A stretch of 64,000 nt of DNA from Plenodomus lindquistii (GCA_025504975.1 JANUWI010000002.1:3472001-3536000), one strand, 5' to 3'. Positions 36,981 to 50,296 are shown, counted from the stretch's first letter. Made by a program: numbers and translations. The notes: generated by a model from the letters alone, not told the origin.

Positions 36981-38431
36981 TAAAAAAAAGGAATTTTATA
37001 GAAGTTTATATAGAATACTCTAACTATTTTTAGCGTAGCTCTAAAGCTATACTACTAAAGCTCTAGACTAGGCTCTATCTATTATATATCTATACTCTAA
37101 ACTTTTTATAATTATAAGTTTTTTATAGTTTTTATTTTAATTTTTTAATACTACTATTAATTATTATAGTACTATTATTAATATTATAGGTTAGCTATTC
37201 TATAAAGTTTTACATAGTATTCTCTACATATTTTTTTTAAAATATTAAGTTTTTATAATTACTATACTACTATAGTTTATATCTATAGTAGAGGTATAGT
37301 AGCTTAGTACTATAATTTAAACTTTTTTACTTCCTTTTATTTAGTATAGTATTCTTTTATAGATTAATATTTAGTATTTAATATATTTATTTCTACTACT
37401 AAAGATTTCTATTATTTTAGATATTACTTAATTTTTTTAATTTAAAAAAGTTTTTCTTTATATGCAATTCTAGATTATGTAATAAAGTTTTAGTAGAGAT
37501 AAAAATAAAATATTAAACTTTTTTTTAAATTAGAAATAGAATCTAGAAACTAGTTCTAAATAGGTAACTAATATAATAATAATTATAGTAGCTAATAAAG
37601 ATAAATAATAATATAGAGATAATTATTTAAATTCTAGATACCTATAAAATATAGGGATAAGCTTTTATTTATATAGATATTTGCTATAGAATTAATAATA
37701 TCTTTAAATCTTTTAATTCTTTTTAAATCCTAGATTCTAGAATTACCTCTGTAATTTATAATACTAATATTATACTAAAAGAAACTAGTAAAAAACTAGT
37801 AAAAAATATAGTAGTAAACTACTAGAAAGCTAATTACTATTATTATAGTAGATATAAAAATAAGTTAGTATATTACTAAAAAGCTAGTAAAAGTTTAGAA
37901 TCTCTCTACTTCTAATAAAGAGATTAGTAGGTAGTAAATAACTTTTATTCTAGAAAATACAAGTATAGAGCTAAAAACCTAGATTATAGTACTAAATTAG
38001 AGTAATTAGGTTTTTATTTTTTTCTATTTTTTCTATAGGGTAGCTTAGATTTAGTATAGCTATTTTTTAGAATATAGATAGTTTTTATCTAGCTTAGCTT
38101 GTTATTAGAAAAAATTATTAGCTTTTTACTTTTTATTTTTAAACTTCTAGAAAAAGTAATTTTTTTTAGACTTTCTATTAACTAGTTTATAATTAAGCTT
38201 AGTATATTATAGAACTTAGTAGATATTAAAGCTTTTATTAAAGTAGTAGACCTAATTCTAGAGCTTATATACTACTTTATTTACTACTTTAAATTCTTTA
38301 TTAATTTAAATTAAAGTAGGCTTTTTATATAAAGGCTTTTATAGTTAACTTTAGTATTTAGCCTTTTAAACTATTTTTGATATTACTTTTTTAACTAGAA
38401 GAGACTTTAGAAAGTTATTTAACTTTAATTA
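36981..38431 (-). mobile_element. Fragment of an E3-related Ty3/gypsy element (gag region), inverted
   Basis: The reverse complement of about 37000-37440 aligns with E3 gag at about 22600-22960, including 'tttaaattatagtactaagct' and the 'gctaacctataatattaataa' block. Toward 38431 similarity to E3 becomes weak, so the rest is assigned by continuity only. It has no LTR of its own. It abuts the TA of FL2-1 on the left and the ATAGT of A2 on the right, so it was probably truncated or serves as host of those insertions. Confidence 0.7.
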
Positions 38432-38436
38432 ATAGT

Positions 38437-38853
38437 TATAACAAAGCTACATTCTATTATAATAATAACTTTTAGCTATAGAAGCTCTTTTGTAAGCTAC
38501 CTCTATCTTTCTCTATATAAGCTTATTAAAAATAGAAGACTATACTAACTTTTATTTAAACTACCTCTATACTATACCTAGTCTAGATTCTATAAAAATC
38601 TCTACTCTACTATTACCTACGTGCTAATATAGTAGAGAAAAAACAAGAACTCTATAAAGGCCTAGAACTACTACTAAATTCTACTCTATATAGCTTACTT
38701 TTTTAATAGAACTATAAAAATATAATTTTCTTATCTTTTTATATAAAACTTATAAAAATATAATTTATTTAGTTTTTTAATCTACGCGTATTTTTATATA
38801 CTTTTAAACTAATTTAGACGCTTTTTAGTACTTTATATTTTTAAACTATTATA
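38437..38853 (+). repeat. A2 5' LTR
   Basis: 417 bp; starts 'tataacaaagctac', ends 'actattata'. Matches the other three A LTRs. Confidence 0.94.
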
Positions 38854-39299
38854 TTATAAAAGAATTATTTTTTTACTAGTAACAGTTTATATAATATTAC
38901 TAATTTATTTAAAAAAATTATTTAAATTTTTTAGTTAACTAGCCTCTAAAACCTCTCTAGTTCTAGCTCTAATTAACGCTAATAAATCTATTAATAATTC
39001 TAAAACTAGACTTTAGATATCTCTAGTTAATTAAAGTCTATAGATTTAAATTTTTATAGTATTACTAGCTTAAATTACTTTTAAAAAAGTTATATTAGAT
39101 AGTACTAAAGTAGAGATTTAAAAACTACTAATAATCTAATAAAATTAGAGGTAAAGCTAATACCTGTCTCTATTAATAAATAATAAATTCTACTTTTTAA
39201 AAAATAAAAAGAAATAACTAGCCTTTAAAAAAAGTTTATAAATTTATTAAATATTTAAAATATAGAAAACAGCTAATACTAGCTAATTAGAAAATAATT

Positions 39300-41430
39300 A
39301 GAGTTAGATAGAAACTAGACCTACTTTAGTAGAACCTAGAAATCTACTAACTATAACTTCTAATTATACTATAGAAATAATAGCCTAGCTATACACTAAA
39401 TTAGTAGCTCTATAAACTAAAATAAAATCTATAAAAAAAAAAAAAAACTTTATCTAACTCTATTTCTAGACTTACCTCTATTCTCTACTAAAAACTTTTA
39501 GATTTATTAATATTACTAGTTAACTAGATTACTTTCTAAAGTCTTTTTTTATATTATTAATAAGATACGTTTATTAAAGTATACCTTTTCTATCTTTAAA
39601 CTATTAGATAGAAAGGACTTTATCTATAGATAATAGAAAGCTTTAATACTAAATTAATTTAAAATTAATAGTAACTACTACTATTCTAAGCGTGTTTATA
39701 TAGCACTAGTCTAAAGTAGTACTTCTAGTTTAGCTAAAAAGTATTTTAAGCTCTAATACCTATTTAATAATAAAACTAACTATTTTTTCTTTATAAAAGC
39801 TATAATAGCTACGCTTAATAGATACTTTATTATAAATAATAAATAGACTAAAGCACGTAATACCTTTAACTAACTATATATAAAAAAAAATAAAACATTT
39901 TTTACTTTTAAAGCTTATTTTTTAAACTATACTATAAAAAAATATATACTATATTTAGAATAGATTTACTATATATAAGTAAAAATAACTTCTAGCCTAT
40001 ATATTTCTAGTTAAAAGTTTAAATATACCTAGAATAATTTTTTTCTAGATATAATAGAGCACTTTACTACTTTTAATATAGAAAAAAAACCTATTTAAAA
40101 AATATATATTATTAAAACTTTTTTTATAATAGTACTACTAAGTTCTACGCTAGAACTATAGTATAACCTAGTTTAGATACTTTTAAAAAAAAAACTTTAG
40201 AAAATACTACACTATATATAGCTTTCTAAACTTTTTTATAATCTACTATAGTATTTTTATAGTAAGTAATAGCTACTCTAGCTTCTAAAAAGGCACTAGA
40301 TAACTACTATAACTATAGTAAGCTAGAATACTATACTAATAAATATCTATTACTATACATAAAAAAAATTATAATTAAAAATTACTCTAACTAATATTAT
40401 AACGCTGCTAAAATACTAGACCTAGAAAAAAATTAAATAAAAAATAAGTAGTTCTAAAAGTATTACGCTATTTAGAATTAAATTAAAAGTATAATCTATT
40501 AAACTTTAATCTTTTAAAGCTATTTTAAAGTTTTTATTTTTTTATATCTACTATTTTATATAACCTAGGTGTAGATGTAAAACTACTATTACTTATTAAT
40601 ATTAGCGCTTAAAAATATTTTTTTTTTTAAATTTATATATTATTTTTTTTTTATTTTTTTACTTTAAACTAAAGTCTAAAAGCTACCCTATTTAGTAATA
40701 GTTAGAGAGTTTAAAAACTAAATTTTTTTACTAGTTATAGAATATATCTATCTCTATATAATTATAGATAGATAAAAGATTCTAAACTATCTATTTATTA
40801 TACTAGATTTAAAAGCCTAGAATATAATTATTAGAATATAATAGTTAAAAAGGTTTAAAATTCTACTAGATATAGATAGATTCTAGTTATAGTAGCTAGC
40901 TATTTACTTTAAAATCTATATCTCTACTTTTTTAATTTTTATATAACTCTATTAAAGAATACTAAAAAAGCACGTTACTATTAATATTAAAAAATAAAAC
41001 ACTCTATAAAAAAAAAAGTTATATTAGAAAACTAGTAGCCTATACTTTTTAATTAATTATATTTATAGAAATTTTAAAGCTTTATAATACTAGAATATCT
41101 TTCTAGAGATATAAAAACTAGACCTGCTCTAAAAGCCGTTTAAACCCTTTTCTAGTCTCTAAGTTACTATTATTTCTACTAATACTTTTTATTTTAATAT
41201 AAAAAAAAATAAGTTCTTTACTACTAGTCTATATAAAATTAACTAGATTTTTAAAAACTATAATAGAGAAAACGTTTAAAAAAATAACTATTTAATCTAG
41301 AACTAACTTCCTTTCTACTACTAGTAGTATTAAAATGTATTTAGTTTATTAGCTATAGAAAAACTACTAAAACACTAACTATATAACTATAAAATTATTC
41401 TAAATAAACTTTTATTTAATAACTTTAGCT
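39300..41430 (+). pseudogene. A2 gag/protease and pre-RT region (relic)
   Basis: Collinear with 850-2980 of A1. The same unassignable but conserved sequence, with no clear zinc knuckle. Having two copies should allow the pre-RIP base to be inferred at sites where only one copy was mutated, which neither copy allows alone. Confidence 0.5.
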
Positions 41431-41489
41431 TTTTATATAAATAAAATACTAAAGATTTAAAAGCTATTAAAAAGTATATCTAGAAAAAC

Positions 41490-42715
41490 TTATAAAAGGA
41501 ATTTATAAAGACTAGTTATAGCGTTTTTATTTTCTTTATTCTCTATATCTATAAATCTAATAAGTTACTCTATATCTATATTAACTACTATAAATTTAAC
41601 TAGTTTACCTAAAAAAACGCCTACCTAATTCTAAAAATAGATAACTTACTAATCTATTTAAATAAAGCTAAAAATTTTACTAAATTTAATATTTAAATAG
41701 CTTTTAATAAAATCTATATACATCTAGAGTCTAAAGAATATACTACTTTCTATACCTACTATAGATTATATAAGTGTAAAGTACTTCTTTTTAGTTTCTA
41801 TAATAGCCTCTCTATCTATAAAAAGTATATAAATAATATACTTATAGATTACTTAGATAATTTCTATATTATCTACTTAAATAATATTTTTATCTACTTT
41901 AAAAACGTTTAGAGCTACTAATAATACGTTAAGCTTATTATAAAAAAACTATAAAAAGTAGAACTATAAGTAGTAATTAGAAAAAGCAAATTCTATATTA
42001 TTTAAACTAAGTATTTAGAATATATTCTAACTAATAAACTAATAAAAGTAGATTTAGAAAAAGTAAAAGTACTCTATAACTAGGTCTAACCTACTACTAT
42101 AATAAGTATTAAATTTTTTCTAGAGTTTACTTAATTCTATAAATAATTTATTTCTAAATTTTTATAAATAGCTAAGCTAATAATAGCTCTATAAAGTCCT
42201 TAAACTCTATTTATATAGACTAAAGATTATTAAAATAGCTTTAAAAAGCTAAAGTTTTTACTTCTAGCAATTCTAGTTTTATACTACTTTAATTCTAATT
42301 ATAATATAAAACTAGAAACTAACGTTTCTAGTAGAGTAGTAGCTAGAATTCTATTTTAAAAATACCTAAATAGTAAATAATACTCTATAGCCTTTTATAG
42401 TATAACACTTACTAGAGTAGAGCTTAATTACAAAATATATAATAAAAAACTATTTACTATTATTACTACTTTTAGAAAATAAAAAGCTAAATTAACTTTA
42501 GTTTAGTACTAAGTTTAAGTATATACTAATTATTAATCTTTAAAGTACTTTATAAATATAAAAGTTCTAAATTAATAATAAACTAATTAGGCTAAATTTA
42601 TAGCTTTTTTTAACTTCTAAATTTAATATACTTTAGGTAAAAGCAATAACCGCGTAGATATTTTTAGTTACTAAAAATAAAATATAAAAATTTCTAAAGT
42701 AGCTTAGTAAAATAA
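41490..42715 (+). pseudogene. A2 reverse transcriptase and RNase H (relic)
   Basis: RT blocks as in A1: 'LLYIYINYYKFN' near 41565, 'SKAKIFTKFN'-type palm with a small change ('IKLKILLN'-like frame shift near 41660), 'TTFYTYYRLYKCKVLLF' near 41740 and 'IIYLNNIFIYFKN' (YLDD box, one Asp changed in each pair position) near 41870. RNase H near 42310-42690 with 'LEKIYNKKLFTIITT'-like and 'YTLGKSNNRVDIF' blocks. Slightly different stops from A1 show that RIP hit the two copies independently. Confidence 0.9.
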
Positions 42716-43049
42716 CTACTTTTTAGTTTTTTTTAACTCTACTAGGTTATATAGCTGTATTAACTCTAAACTAGTAAAGTAATATCTAGAGTTTTTTTAT
42801 AAATAACTATTACTTTTTTTTAACTAACTCTAATAATATTACTAGATTCTTTAGCGCTAATAGAAGCCCTATTAAAAAAAAACTAATAGTTTTTTAAAAA
42901 GAAATGCTTTTTACTGCCTTTTTAGTATTAGATAGATAATAGACTTTTTTTCTATAGTAACTATTTTTATATTTTTTAAAACTTTTTACTTTATATATAA
43001 CTTATTAGAGAGGTATATAATAAAATATTAATAGTTTATTCTAGTACTA

Positions 43050-44300
43050 TAAAAACTTACTAGTTACTAATATAATAATACTACTAGAAAGAAATAAAAG
43101 CTATCTATAAATAGTATATACGTAACTACGTTGCCTACTAAAAATTCTATTTAAAATAAATTTAAATTTAAAAGTTTTTTTTATTTTTTACTAATTCTAG
43201 AGAAACCTATATAATATTTTATAATAGACTTTAAATTTTTCTCTAAAAACTAACACAGCTATAATTAGATTCTAGTAATTATTAATTAACTTTTTAAATA
43301 AATAATTATAATACTATACTATAAAATAATAAATACTTAAAACTTTATTTAACTGTTTATATAATAGGTATATTAGTTTAGATATACTTCTAAAAGTATT
43401 ATTTTAGACTATAGAGTCTAGTTTATTTTCTAATTCTAGTCTAAATTCTATTAGATTATAGATACTAAAATATAACTTTTTACTATCTATTATAAATAAA
43501 CTAATAGCTAAACTAAAATTATAAATAAATATATTAACTAACGTCTATAGCTGTTTATAATATACTACTAGAATAACTAAAGTAAACTTTTTCTATTTAT
43601 AAACTAAGCCTAGATAATATTTCTATACGCGTTAGTAGAAATAGCTTTATACTAGCTTTTATATAGTTTTAAACTCTAATAAAGCTAGAACTAGCACTAG
43701 TTAAAAGTAGCTAATTCTATTAAAAAATTTAACTACTAAAAGGCTTATAATCTAGCTATTTAAATATATAATATTTAAAAATAAGCTGAAAAAAATATAG
43801 AAAAAGTATAAAACTAAGTACATTTTTCTATTAACACCTATTAATATTCTATTAAGTAGAGAATTAGAGATAAAGTTTATTTTTTTACTATTAATCTAAT
43901 AACTATAAAACCTAGCTAAAAGTTATCTAAACTATAAAAAAGTCCTTTTAAAATTTTTAAATAGATTAGGTATTTCTATAGATTTAAACTTTTTTTAGAT
44001 TTTAAAATATATAATATATTCGCACCTAATATTTTTTATAAAAATTTTAATAATTTTTTTTTAGAATAAAAGGCTCTAAAGCTGCTAGCTACTTCTATAT
44101 AAAGTATAAAAAAGTAGAAAATTAAAAAATTTTTTACTAGTAAGCTTATTTAAAATAAATTTAAATATAAAGCTAGCTAGATAGAATATAATCTAGACCT
44201 AATTTAGTATCTAGCCTTTAATTTTATAGATTTTTTCTATAAACTATAAAATTTCTACTAGAAGTATTTTAATTATCTAGAACCTCTCTAGGCACTATAT
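43050..44300 (+). pseudogene. A2 integrase and chromodomain-like tail (relic)
   Basis: Collinear with A1 4600-5840. The zinc-binding region is near 43060-43260, the core ends near 43580, and the C-terminal 'LASNF' segment is near 44200-44225. Stops at former Gln/Trp sites; inactive. Confidence 0.86.
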
Positions 44301-45522
44301 AAATAGCTTTAGATATAAAAAATAAAAATAAAAAATATATTATTATTAGTAGATAATTATGTTTTATAAATTTAATAGTTTTTTTATTATTAATATATAA
44401 AAATTATAGCTAATATATAAAATTAGTATATAGCTTTTACTAATAAAACTTTTAGTCTAGTAAACTAACTATTATAGATATATATAAAAGCTTTTTAAAA
44501 CCTATTTATTTACTACTATAACTTTTTAATTTTTACTTTACTATTAGAGGCGTTATATACTTTATTTAATTTAAAGTCTTTAGCGCCTTTATACTTTAAA
44601 AATTTTCTATTAGATTTATAAATAGGCCTGCGTTTTTATTTACTACTAGAAAAATCTAAAGCCTCTCTAGAAAAAATAGTAGCTAAAGCTACTACGTTTT
44701 TCTAAAAAAGCTATATTTTCTAGTATAAATTTAAAACCTTTTTATATAGACTTTAAAGTTTTTTTAATTATATATAGTAGTTTACTAGTATTATATTAGT
44801 TATACTAAAGCTAGTAATCTATATAGTTATTATTTATACTATAGAAGCAGCTATTTTTATAGCTAACCTAGCTATAGCTTTTATATCTACTAGTTTAGTT
44901 TTAAACTTTTTTATTTTATTTTTATTAGCTAGTATAGCCTGCGTAATAAAGCTTTTAAAATTATAAAGTGCTACTATAATTTAGTTATATTCTAGTTCTA
45001 TATGTATAGACATTTAAAAAGGTTAAAAAAAGCTCTAAACTAGTAAAAAAAAATAGTTACTTCCTAGTTTATATTTTTTATTTAGAAGTGTATAATAAGT
45101 ATACTTTTTTAAACCTACTAATTTAAATTAATATATAAAATTAAATTTACTATAAAACTAGATCTAGATAGAGCGTAAATAAAAAACCTAATAGGCTAAA
45201 AAGTATATACCTAGAAGTATAGAAATAGATATTTTTATAAAAACTATCTAGTATTAGTATTAAAAGTAATAATAAGTAGTAATAAGGTATATATAATAGA
45301 AGTATAGAGTATAAAAAGTAAAAAAAGATTATAATATTTAAAAAATTATTATATTCTACTAAAGTAATTACTAGATTTAGTAGTTATTATAATAATTATT
45401 AATAAATAGTAAATAGAAAGTTATCTTTATTTTAATAAAATAATAATTCTAGAATAGACTTTATATAGAAGTTATATAGAGAATACTTAGATATAGAACT
45501 ATTTAATTTAAAGCAGGAGTAA
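44301..45522 (+). other. A2 long 3' region
   Basis: Conserved counterpart of A1 5841-7066. 'aagcaggagtaa' (45511-45522) just before the LTR is the likely polypurine tract and is better preserved than in A1. Confidence 0.45.
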
Positions 45523-45938
45523 TATAATAAAACTATATTCTATTATAATAATAACCTTTAGCTAAAAAAACCTTTTTATAAGCTACCTCTATCTTTCTCT
45601 ATATAAACTTATTAAAAATAGAAGACTATACTAATCTCTACCTAAACTACCTCTATACTATACCTAGTTTAAATTCTATAAAAATTTTTACTTTACTATT
45701 ATCTACGTGCTAATATAATAAACAATAGAAAAGAACTCTATAAAGGCCTAGAACTACTACTAAATTCTATTTTATATATTTTACTATTTTAATAGAACTA
45801 TAAAAGTATAATTTTTTTATTTTTTTATATAAAGCCTATAAAAATATAATTTATTTAGCTTTTTAATCTACACGTACTTCTATATACCTTTAAGCTAATT
45901 TAAACGTTTTTACTACTTTATATGTTTAAGCTGTTATA
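45523..45938 (+). repeat. A2 3' LTR
   Basis: 416 bp; starts 'tataataaaactat', ends 'gctgttata', followed by ATAGT. Confidence 0.94.
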
Positions 45939-45969
45939 ATAGTAGTAATATAGTTACGTAATATAGTTA

Positions 45970-46089
45970 TTATATAGATAATACTTATATAAAAAAGACT
46001 TATATAGATAATACTTATATATAAAAGAGTTATATAGATAATACTTATATAATAAAGAATTATATAGATAATACTTATATAAAAAAGAA
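45970..46089 (+). repeat. 30-bp tandem repeat, four copies
   Basis: Exact 30-bp period; each unit begins 'ttatatagataatacttat' and ends with a variable A-rich 'aaaaaagaa/c/g'. Lies 27 bp outside the A2 3' target duplication, in flanking sequence. Units differ at only 1-3 positions, so it is recent relative to RIP. Confidence 0.95.
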
Positions 46090-47289
46090 TTAAATAGTTT
46101 TTTATAATTTTTCTAAACTTATAATTAGTTATAAAAAAAATATTTAAAGATTTTTTTATTAGCTTCTAGAAAAGCCTTTTTGCTAATTTATATTACGTAG
46201 AGCGCTTTAGACATTCTAAAAACTTTAATAAAAATATTATTAAAAGTAAATTATATATAAAAAAGTTATTTATTATTCTTAATATATTTAATACGTATTT
46301 TTTAATAATATAATTCTAGTTATTATTAGGTATATACGCTATAGTATAAATTAAATTCATAGACTTAAATAGTATAGTACTATTATAAAGCTATTCTATA
46401 TCTAGTATAATAGAATAAATAAAAGTGCTAAGCTATTTTACTTTTAATTATTTAATAGTAGATATTATTATTATAGCTTAGCTATTTAAAAGAAGTATTT
46501 TTTAGGTAGTAGTTTTATCTACTTTACTTATTAAGTAGTTATTTATATATAGAGAGATATTATTAGTTAGTTTACGATTACACGTTTTATATAAAGCTAG
46601 TAGTTTAAAGTAGTTAGTTTTCTAAACTATAGTATTAGTTATATTTCTAAATAGTTACTATATACTATAAATATAGTTATATAAACTACTTATTTATTAT
46701 ATAGTAGTAAACTACTTATTTTTCTACTTATATACTATTAAGTATTTTAAATAAGTAAATAATATTAGTTACTAGCGTAGGCGTCTAGTTTAGCTTATTT
46801 AATTACCTATATATAGTAATATTTATTTCTACCTATAACTTCTACTCTATAGTTATAATAATAGAGCGCTAGATGTAGTTTTAAAGTTAGTTTTTAAAAG
46901 TAATAATTAACTATAAAATTACTTACCTAGCCTATATATATATATAATATAGCGCGTTAGTCTAATATAGAAGTATATAGTAGAGCTAATTTTATATAAT
47001 ATTATAGTTATACCTTTAGTATAGACTTTTCTACTTTCTATAATAGGCTCTAGATATATTAATTTATTTAATATAATATAGTATAAAGGCTTAAAAATAA
47101 AGTTATAAATAGTAATTATATTCTAGGCTAGAAATAAAATATTACGTAGAGAGCTAGGCTTCTATATATAAAAGTAAAAATAAATTAGTATTTTTACTAA
47201 CTAAAGTATACTAGCTAGATATAGCCTAGTATAGGTAAAATAAAGTAAATGCTAAATTTTTTACTTTATAGAAGTTATAGATTTAATCT
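46090..47289. other. AT-rich spacer, nothing recognised
   Basis: No element homology found by eye. Contains a direct repeat of 'aaactactta' (46685-46720 region) and short TA-rich runs. A transposon relic too decayed to recognise is possible. Confidence 0.45.
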
Positions 47290-47562
47290 ATAATAATAGG
47301 CAAGCTTTATTTAAGTTATAAAAAAAGCTAAAAGAATATTATATAGAAACATTTTTCTATAAACTTACTTTTAAAAGTTTAAAAAGTAATTAGTAGAAAT
47401 AATAAAAAAAAAGTATAAAATAAATCTAGTAAATAATAACTTTTAAATATAGTACTAGATTATAAACTACTATAGCTTAGACTATAGCGCCTAGTCTATT
47501 AAAATATATATATAGTAGTAATAGTTAAATACCTATATAACTAGATATTTAAAGGATTCTAC
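47290..47562 (+). mobile_element. FL1 fragment (3' part of transposase), copy 4
   Basis: Aligns with FL1 copy 1 at about 10030-10300: 'gttataaaaaaagctaaa', 'aaaagtaattagtag', 'gtagtaatagttaaatacctat' (against 'gtagtagttaaatatctat'). It breaks off about 170 bp before the expected 3' TIR, where copy 3 begins, so copy 3 probably inserted into or beside it. Confidence 0.75.
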
Positions 47563-47576
47563 TAGTAAGCTAGTTA

Positions 47577-48818
47577 ATATAGTAAGCTAGTTAAAATCTA
47601 CTAAGCTTTATACTTATTCTAATACTCTACTATAGACTAATAATACTATAAACTACTAATATAGAATAAAAAAAGAATATAGCTTACTATTTAAGCCTAT
47701 AAAACTAGCTAATTTAAAAGCAATTAAACTATAGCTATAGCTTTTAGCGTTAATTAATATAAGCTTTTAAAATAAATTAATAGAATTACTCTATACTTTT
47801 AAATTTAACCTAACTCCTAGAAATTTACTACTATTAAAAACTAGATAATAATCTGATATATTTTTAACTTTACTTTATAAAGGTTTACCTATTAGCTATA
47901 TAATATAGAAAATATAGCTAATAAAATACTAAACGTATATAATAGAATACTAGTAGGTAAATACTAGACTAAACGCTTTATAACACGCTCTAGTAAATTT
48001 AAAATAGCTTTTAATAATATAAAAATAGGTAAAAGATAAAGTAGAAAAAATTAGAGGTTATTAGCGCGAAGTTTATATTTATAAAGGATATAAAATTTAA
48101 ATATAGTGTCTATAATAATAATGTATATAACTTTTAAAAAAATAGATTTTTAGATAGGCGTAATTAAATCTATAAAAGTTATTATAAACTTTAAAAAATA
48201 TAATTAGCTAGCCTATATATAGTTTAGTAATTATAGATAGGTTACTATTATTAAAAGTATATATACTTTTTAAAAAAAAACTTTACTTTTTATTATTTAT
48301 AAAAAACACGTTTATATCTCTATATAGTATAAAAAGGTTAATATACTATATAATTAAAAAGTTTTAGTTTCTAGAAATAGCTAAATAAATAATATATTAA
48401 AACTAGAGTAGTTAAAGCACTTTAATATATATATTAAAGTATAAAAAGTAGAAGTATACTAAATACTAACTTTAAATAGCTATAAAAGCTATTTTAACTA
48501 AAAGTTTAAAAACTATTATTTAGAAAATAAAATTCTAATACTCTATCTACTTTTTTATGTATTCTAAATTGTTTTACTATATAATATAGTATATTTTTTT
48601 CTATTAAAGCTTAAATACTTCTAATATAGTTAAAATCTAGCACGCTAAAATATCTTTAATATTAATAAAAAGAGATTTTTTCTAGCTTTTAAAATTATGT
48701 TTTTTAATATATTTAAGGTTAAGAACTATTAAAAAGCTTTTAAATTATTAAAGCTAGTTTTTACTAACGCGTACGTAGTATTAAATCAATTTAAAGTATA
48801 GTATTATAGAAATAGCTA
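47577..48818 (+). mobile_element. FL1 fragment (5' TIR and two-thirds of element), copy 3
   Basis: Begins after TA (47575-47576) with a TIR like the left end of copy 2 ('agtaagctagttaaaat'). It aligns with copy 1 8640-9890, including 'aaaatatagctaataaaatacta' (47889 against 8891), the region of the first catalytic Asp (about 48130-48160) and 'aaagctagtttttactaa' (48745 against 9839). Similarity stops at about 48818; no 3' end is present. It lacks the minisatellite of copy 1. Confidence 0.82.
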
Positions 48819-50140
48819 CTTAGAAATAATTAGAAAATAGATTATTATACTACTAGCTAGAAAGAGATTATACTATATATACTTTTACTACGTAGAATTA
48901 CGTTAGTATAAATAAAAAAGCTTTCTAAAAGATTTTAAAATTAAGTAGATATAGTATTAGCTAACTACTATATATATATAAAATACTCTCTAGTTATAGT
49001 AAATTAAACTATTAAATATTAGTAGTATTAAGCTTTATAGAGCGTTAAAGTAGCTATACTATAAAATCTAGCGTAAATAAAAGTTCTATTATATTATTTA
49101 GCGTATATTAGAAATAGTTAACCTAATTCTAAATTTAGTAGAATTTATTATTAGCTAAGCTTTTATTTTAATCTATATTTATTAATACTATAGCTTTTAT
49201 TAGTACCTATATCTCTATATTTTTCTATATAAAGCTTTTTTATATTTATAAACTTGTTACTAATACTATTTTAATATAGTTTAAAGCTAAAAATACTACC
49301 TATGTTTATACTACTATAGCGTGTAAAAAGCTTACTATACTATTACTTTTACTTTTAGCTATATTTATATCTATACCTATATTTACTTTATATTTATATA
49401 GTTATTTATATAAAAAGCGTATTTTTTTACCTTTTTTATTTAAATGTCTAGGTAGCAAGAACTCTAAAATTTCTACCTCTAGAGAGTTTTATATTTTTTT
49501 TTAACTTTTTTACTTTTTTTACTCTATACTACCCTTTTTCCCTCTATACCTCTAAAAAAAAAAAGAAAAATAAAATAAAAAATAGAGTATACTACTATTA
49601 CTACTACTATAATACTAGCTAGTATATAGTTCTATTATAGTAATTCTATAAAAAAGTGTACTAACTTTTATGTAAACTATATATATAGCGCTTTTACCTA
49701 AAGTAATAGGTACTACTAGAACTATAATAAAATCTATAGTAAAAGCTACTAGCTTTATACTTTTAGATATTTATATTAACTTATATAAATAGATAATTTT
49801 ATTAGTTAAATAAGTTTTACTAATACTAGTATAGCTTTACTTTTACTTTTTACTACTTTAAAGCGTTTATTACTTTTAAAGCTATAGAGATAAGTATAGC
49901 TAAATTTAAAAGCCTATACTAAAAGCTCTAGCTACTTTTAAAAGTACTAAAAAAGATAAGCTTTTTACTTTTAGTATAGCTTTTACTACTAGTAAATTAG
50001 CTAGTTTTCTTTTATAATATAAAAAAACATTAAAAAGTTAATTAGTACGCTTATTAATAAAGTAATAAAGTAAATCTAGCTTTTTTCTCTAAGTACTACT
50101 ACTAGGCGTAGGTTATTTATCTTTTAAAAATATTTTTTAG
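48819..50140. other. AT-rich region, probably copia 3' flank; unassigned
   Basis: Lies between the truncated FL1 copy 3 and the C-terminal end of the minus-strand copia pol. The copia 3' UTR and LTR should be here, but I found no convincing partner for an LTR at the other end. A strong pyrimidine/purine switch sits at 49500-49600 (T/C-rich then A/G-rich). Confidence 0.45.
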
Positions 50141-50296
50141 CCTATATATTATATTATATAAATATAAATAGAGATTATTATATAATTACTTTTTTTACTT
50201 TAGTAATATTATAATTTTAGCTTTTATATTTTATAGCTTTAAATAATTTTAAAATATATTAAAAAATTATTTAAAAAAACTTTTAGTAAGTTTATC
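50141..50296 (-). pseudogene. Copia pol, extreme C-terminus (piece 3 of 3)
   Basis: Read on the minus strand from 50296, the sequence gives 'KLTKSFFK-x-FFNIF-x-NYLKL', the 'GLTKxLxxxxFxxFxxxLGL' end of Ty1/copia RNase H. It joins across E5 to the 'INRILVD' end of piece 2 at 57604 ('MVADGLTK' block). This reading crosses the inferred target duplication once. Confidence 0.75.

Larger units (their letters stand above)
38437..45938 (+). mobile_element. Ty3/gypsy LTR retrotransposon, copy A2 (complete)
   Basis: Same family as A1, complete with both LTRs (38437-38853, 45523-45938) and a perfect ATAGT duplication (38432-38436 and 45939-45943). Total 7502 bp. Domain order as in A1, each block offset by about 38450. 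Comparison with A1 shows C/T and G/A alternation throughout and a few short indels, for example a longer A run near 39430. Both copies are heavily RIPed. Confidence 0.95.

Noticed and set aside
49440..49600. Pyrimidine-rich then purine-rich block as a copia polypurine tract and LTR border
   Set aside because: No LTR partner was found near 63 kb and the orientation does not settle it, so it is only noted.
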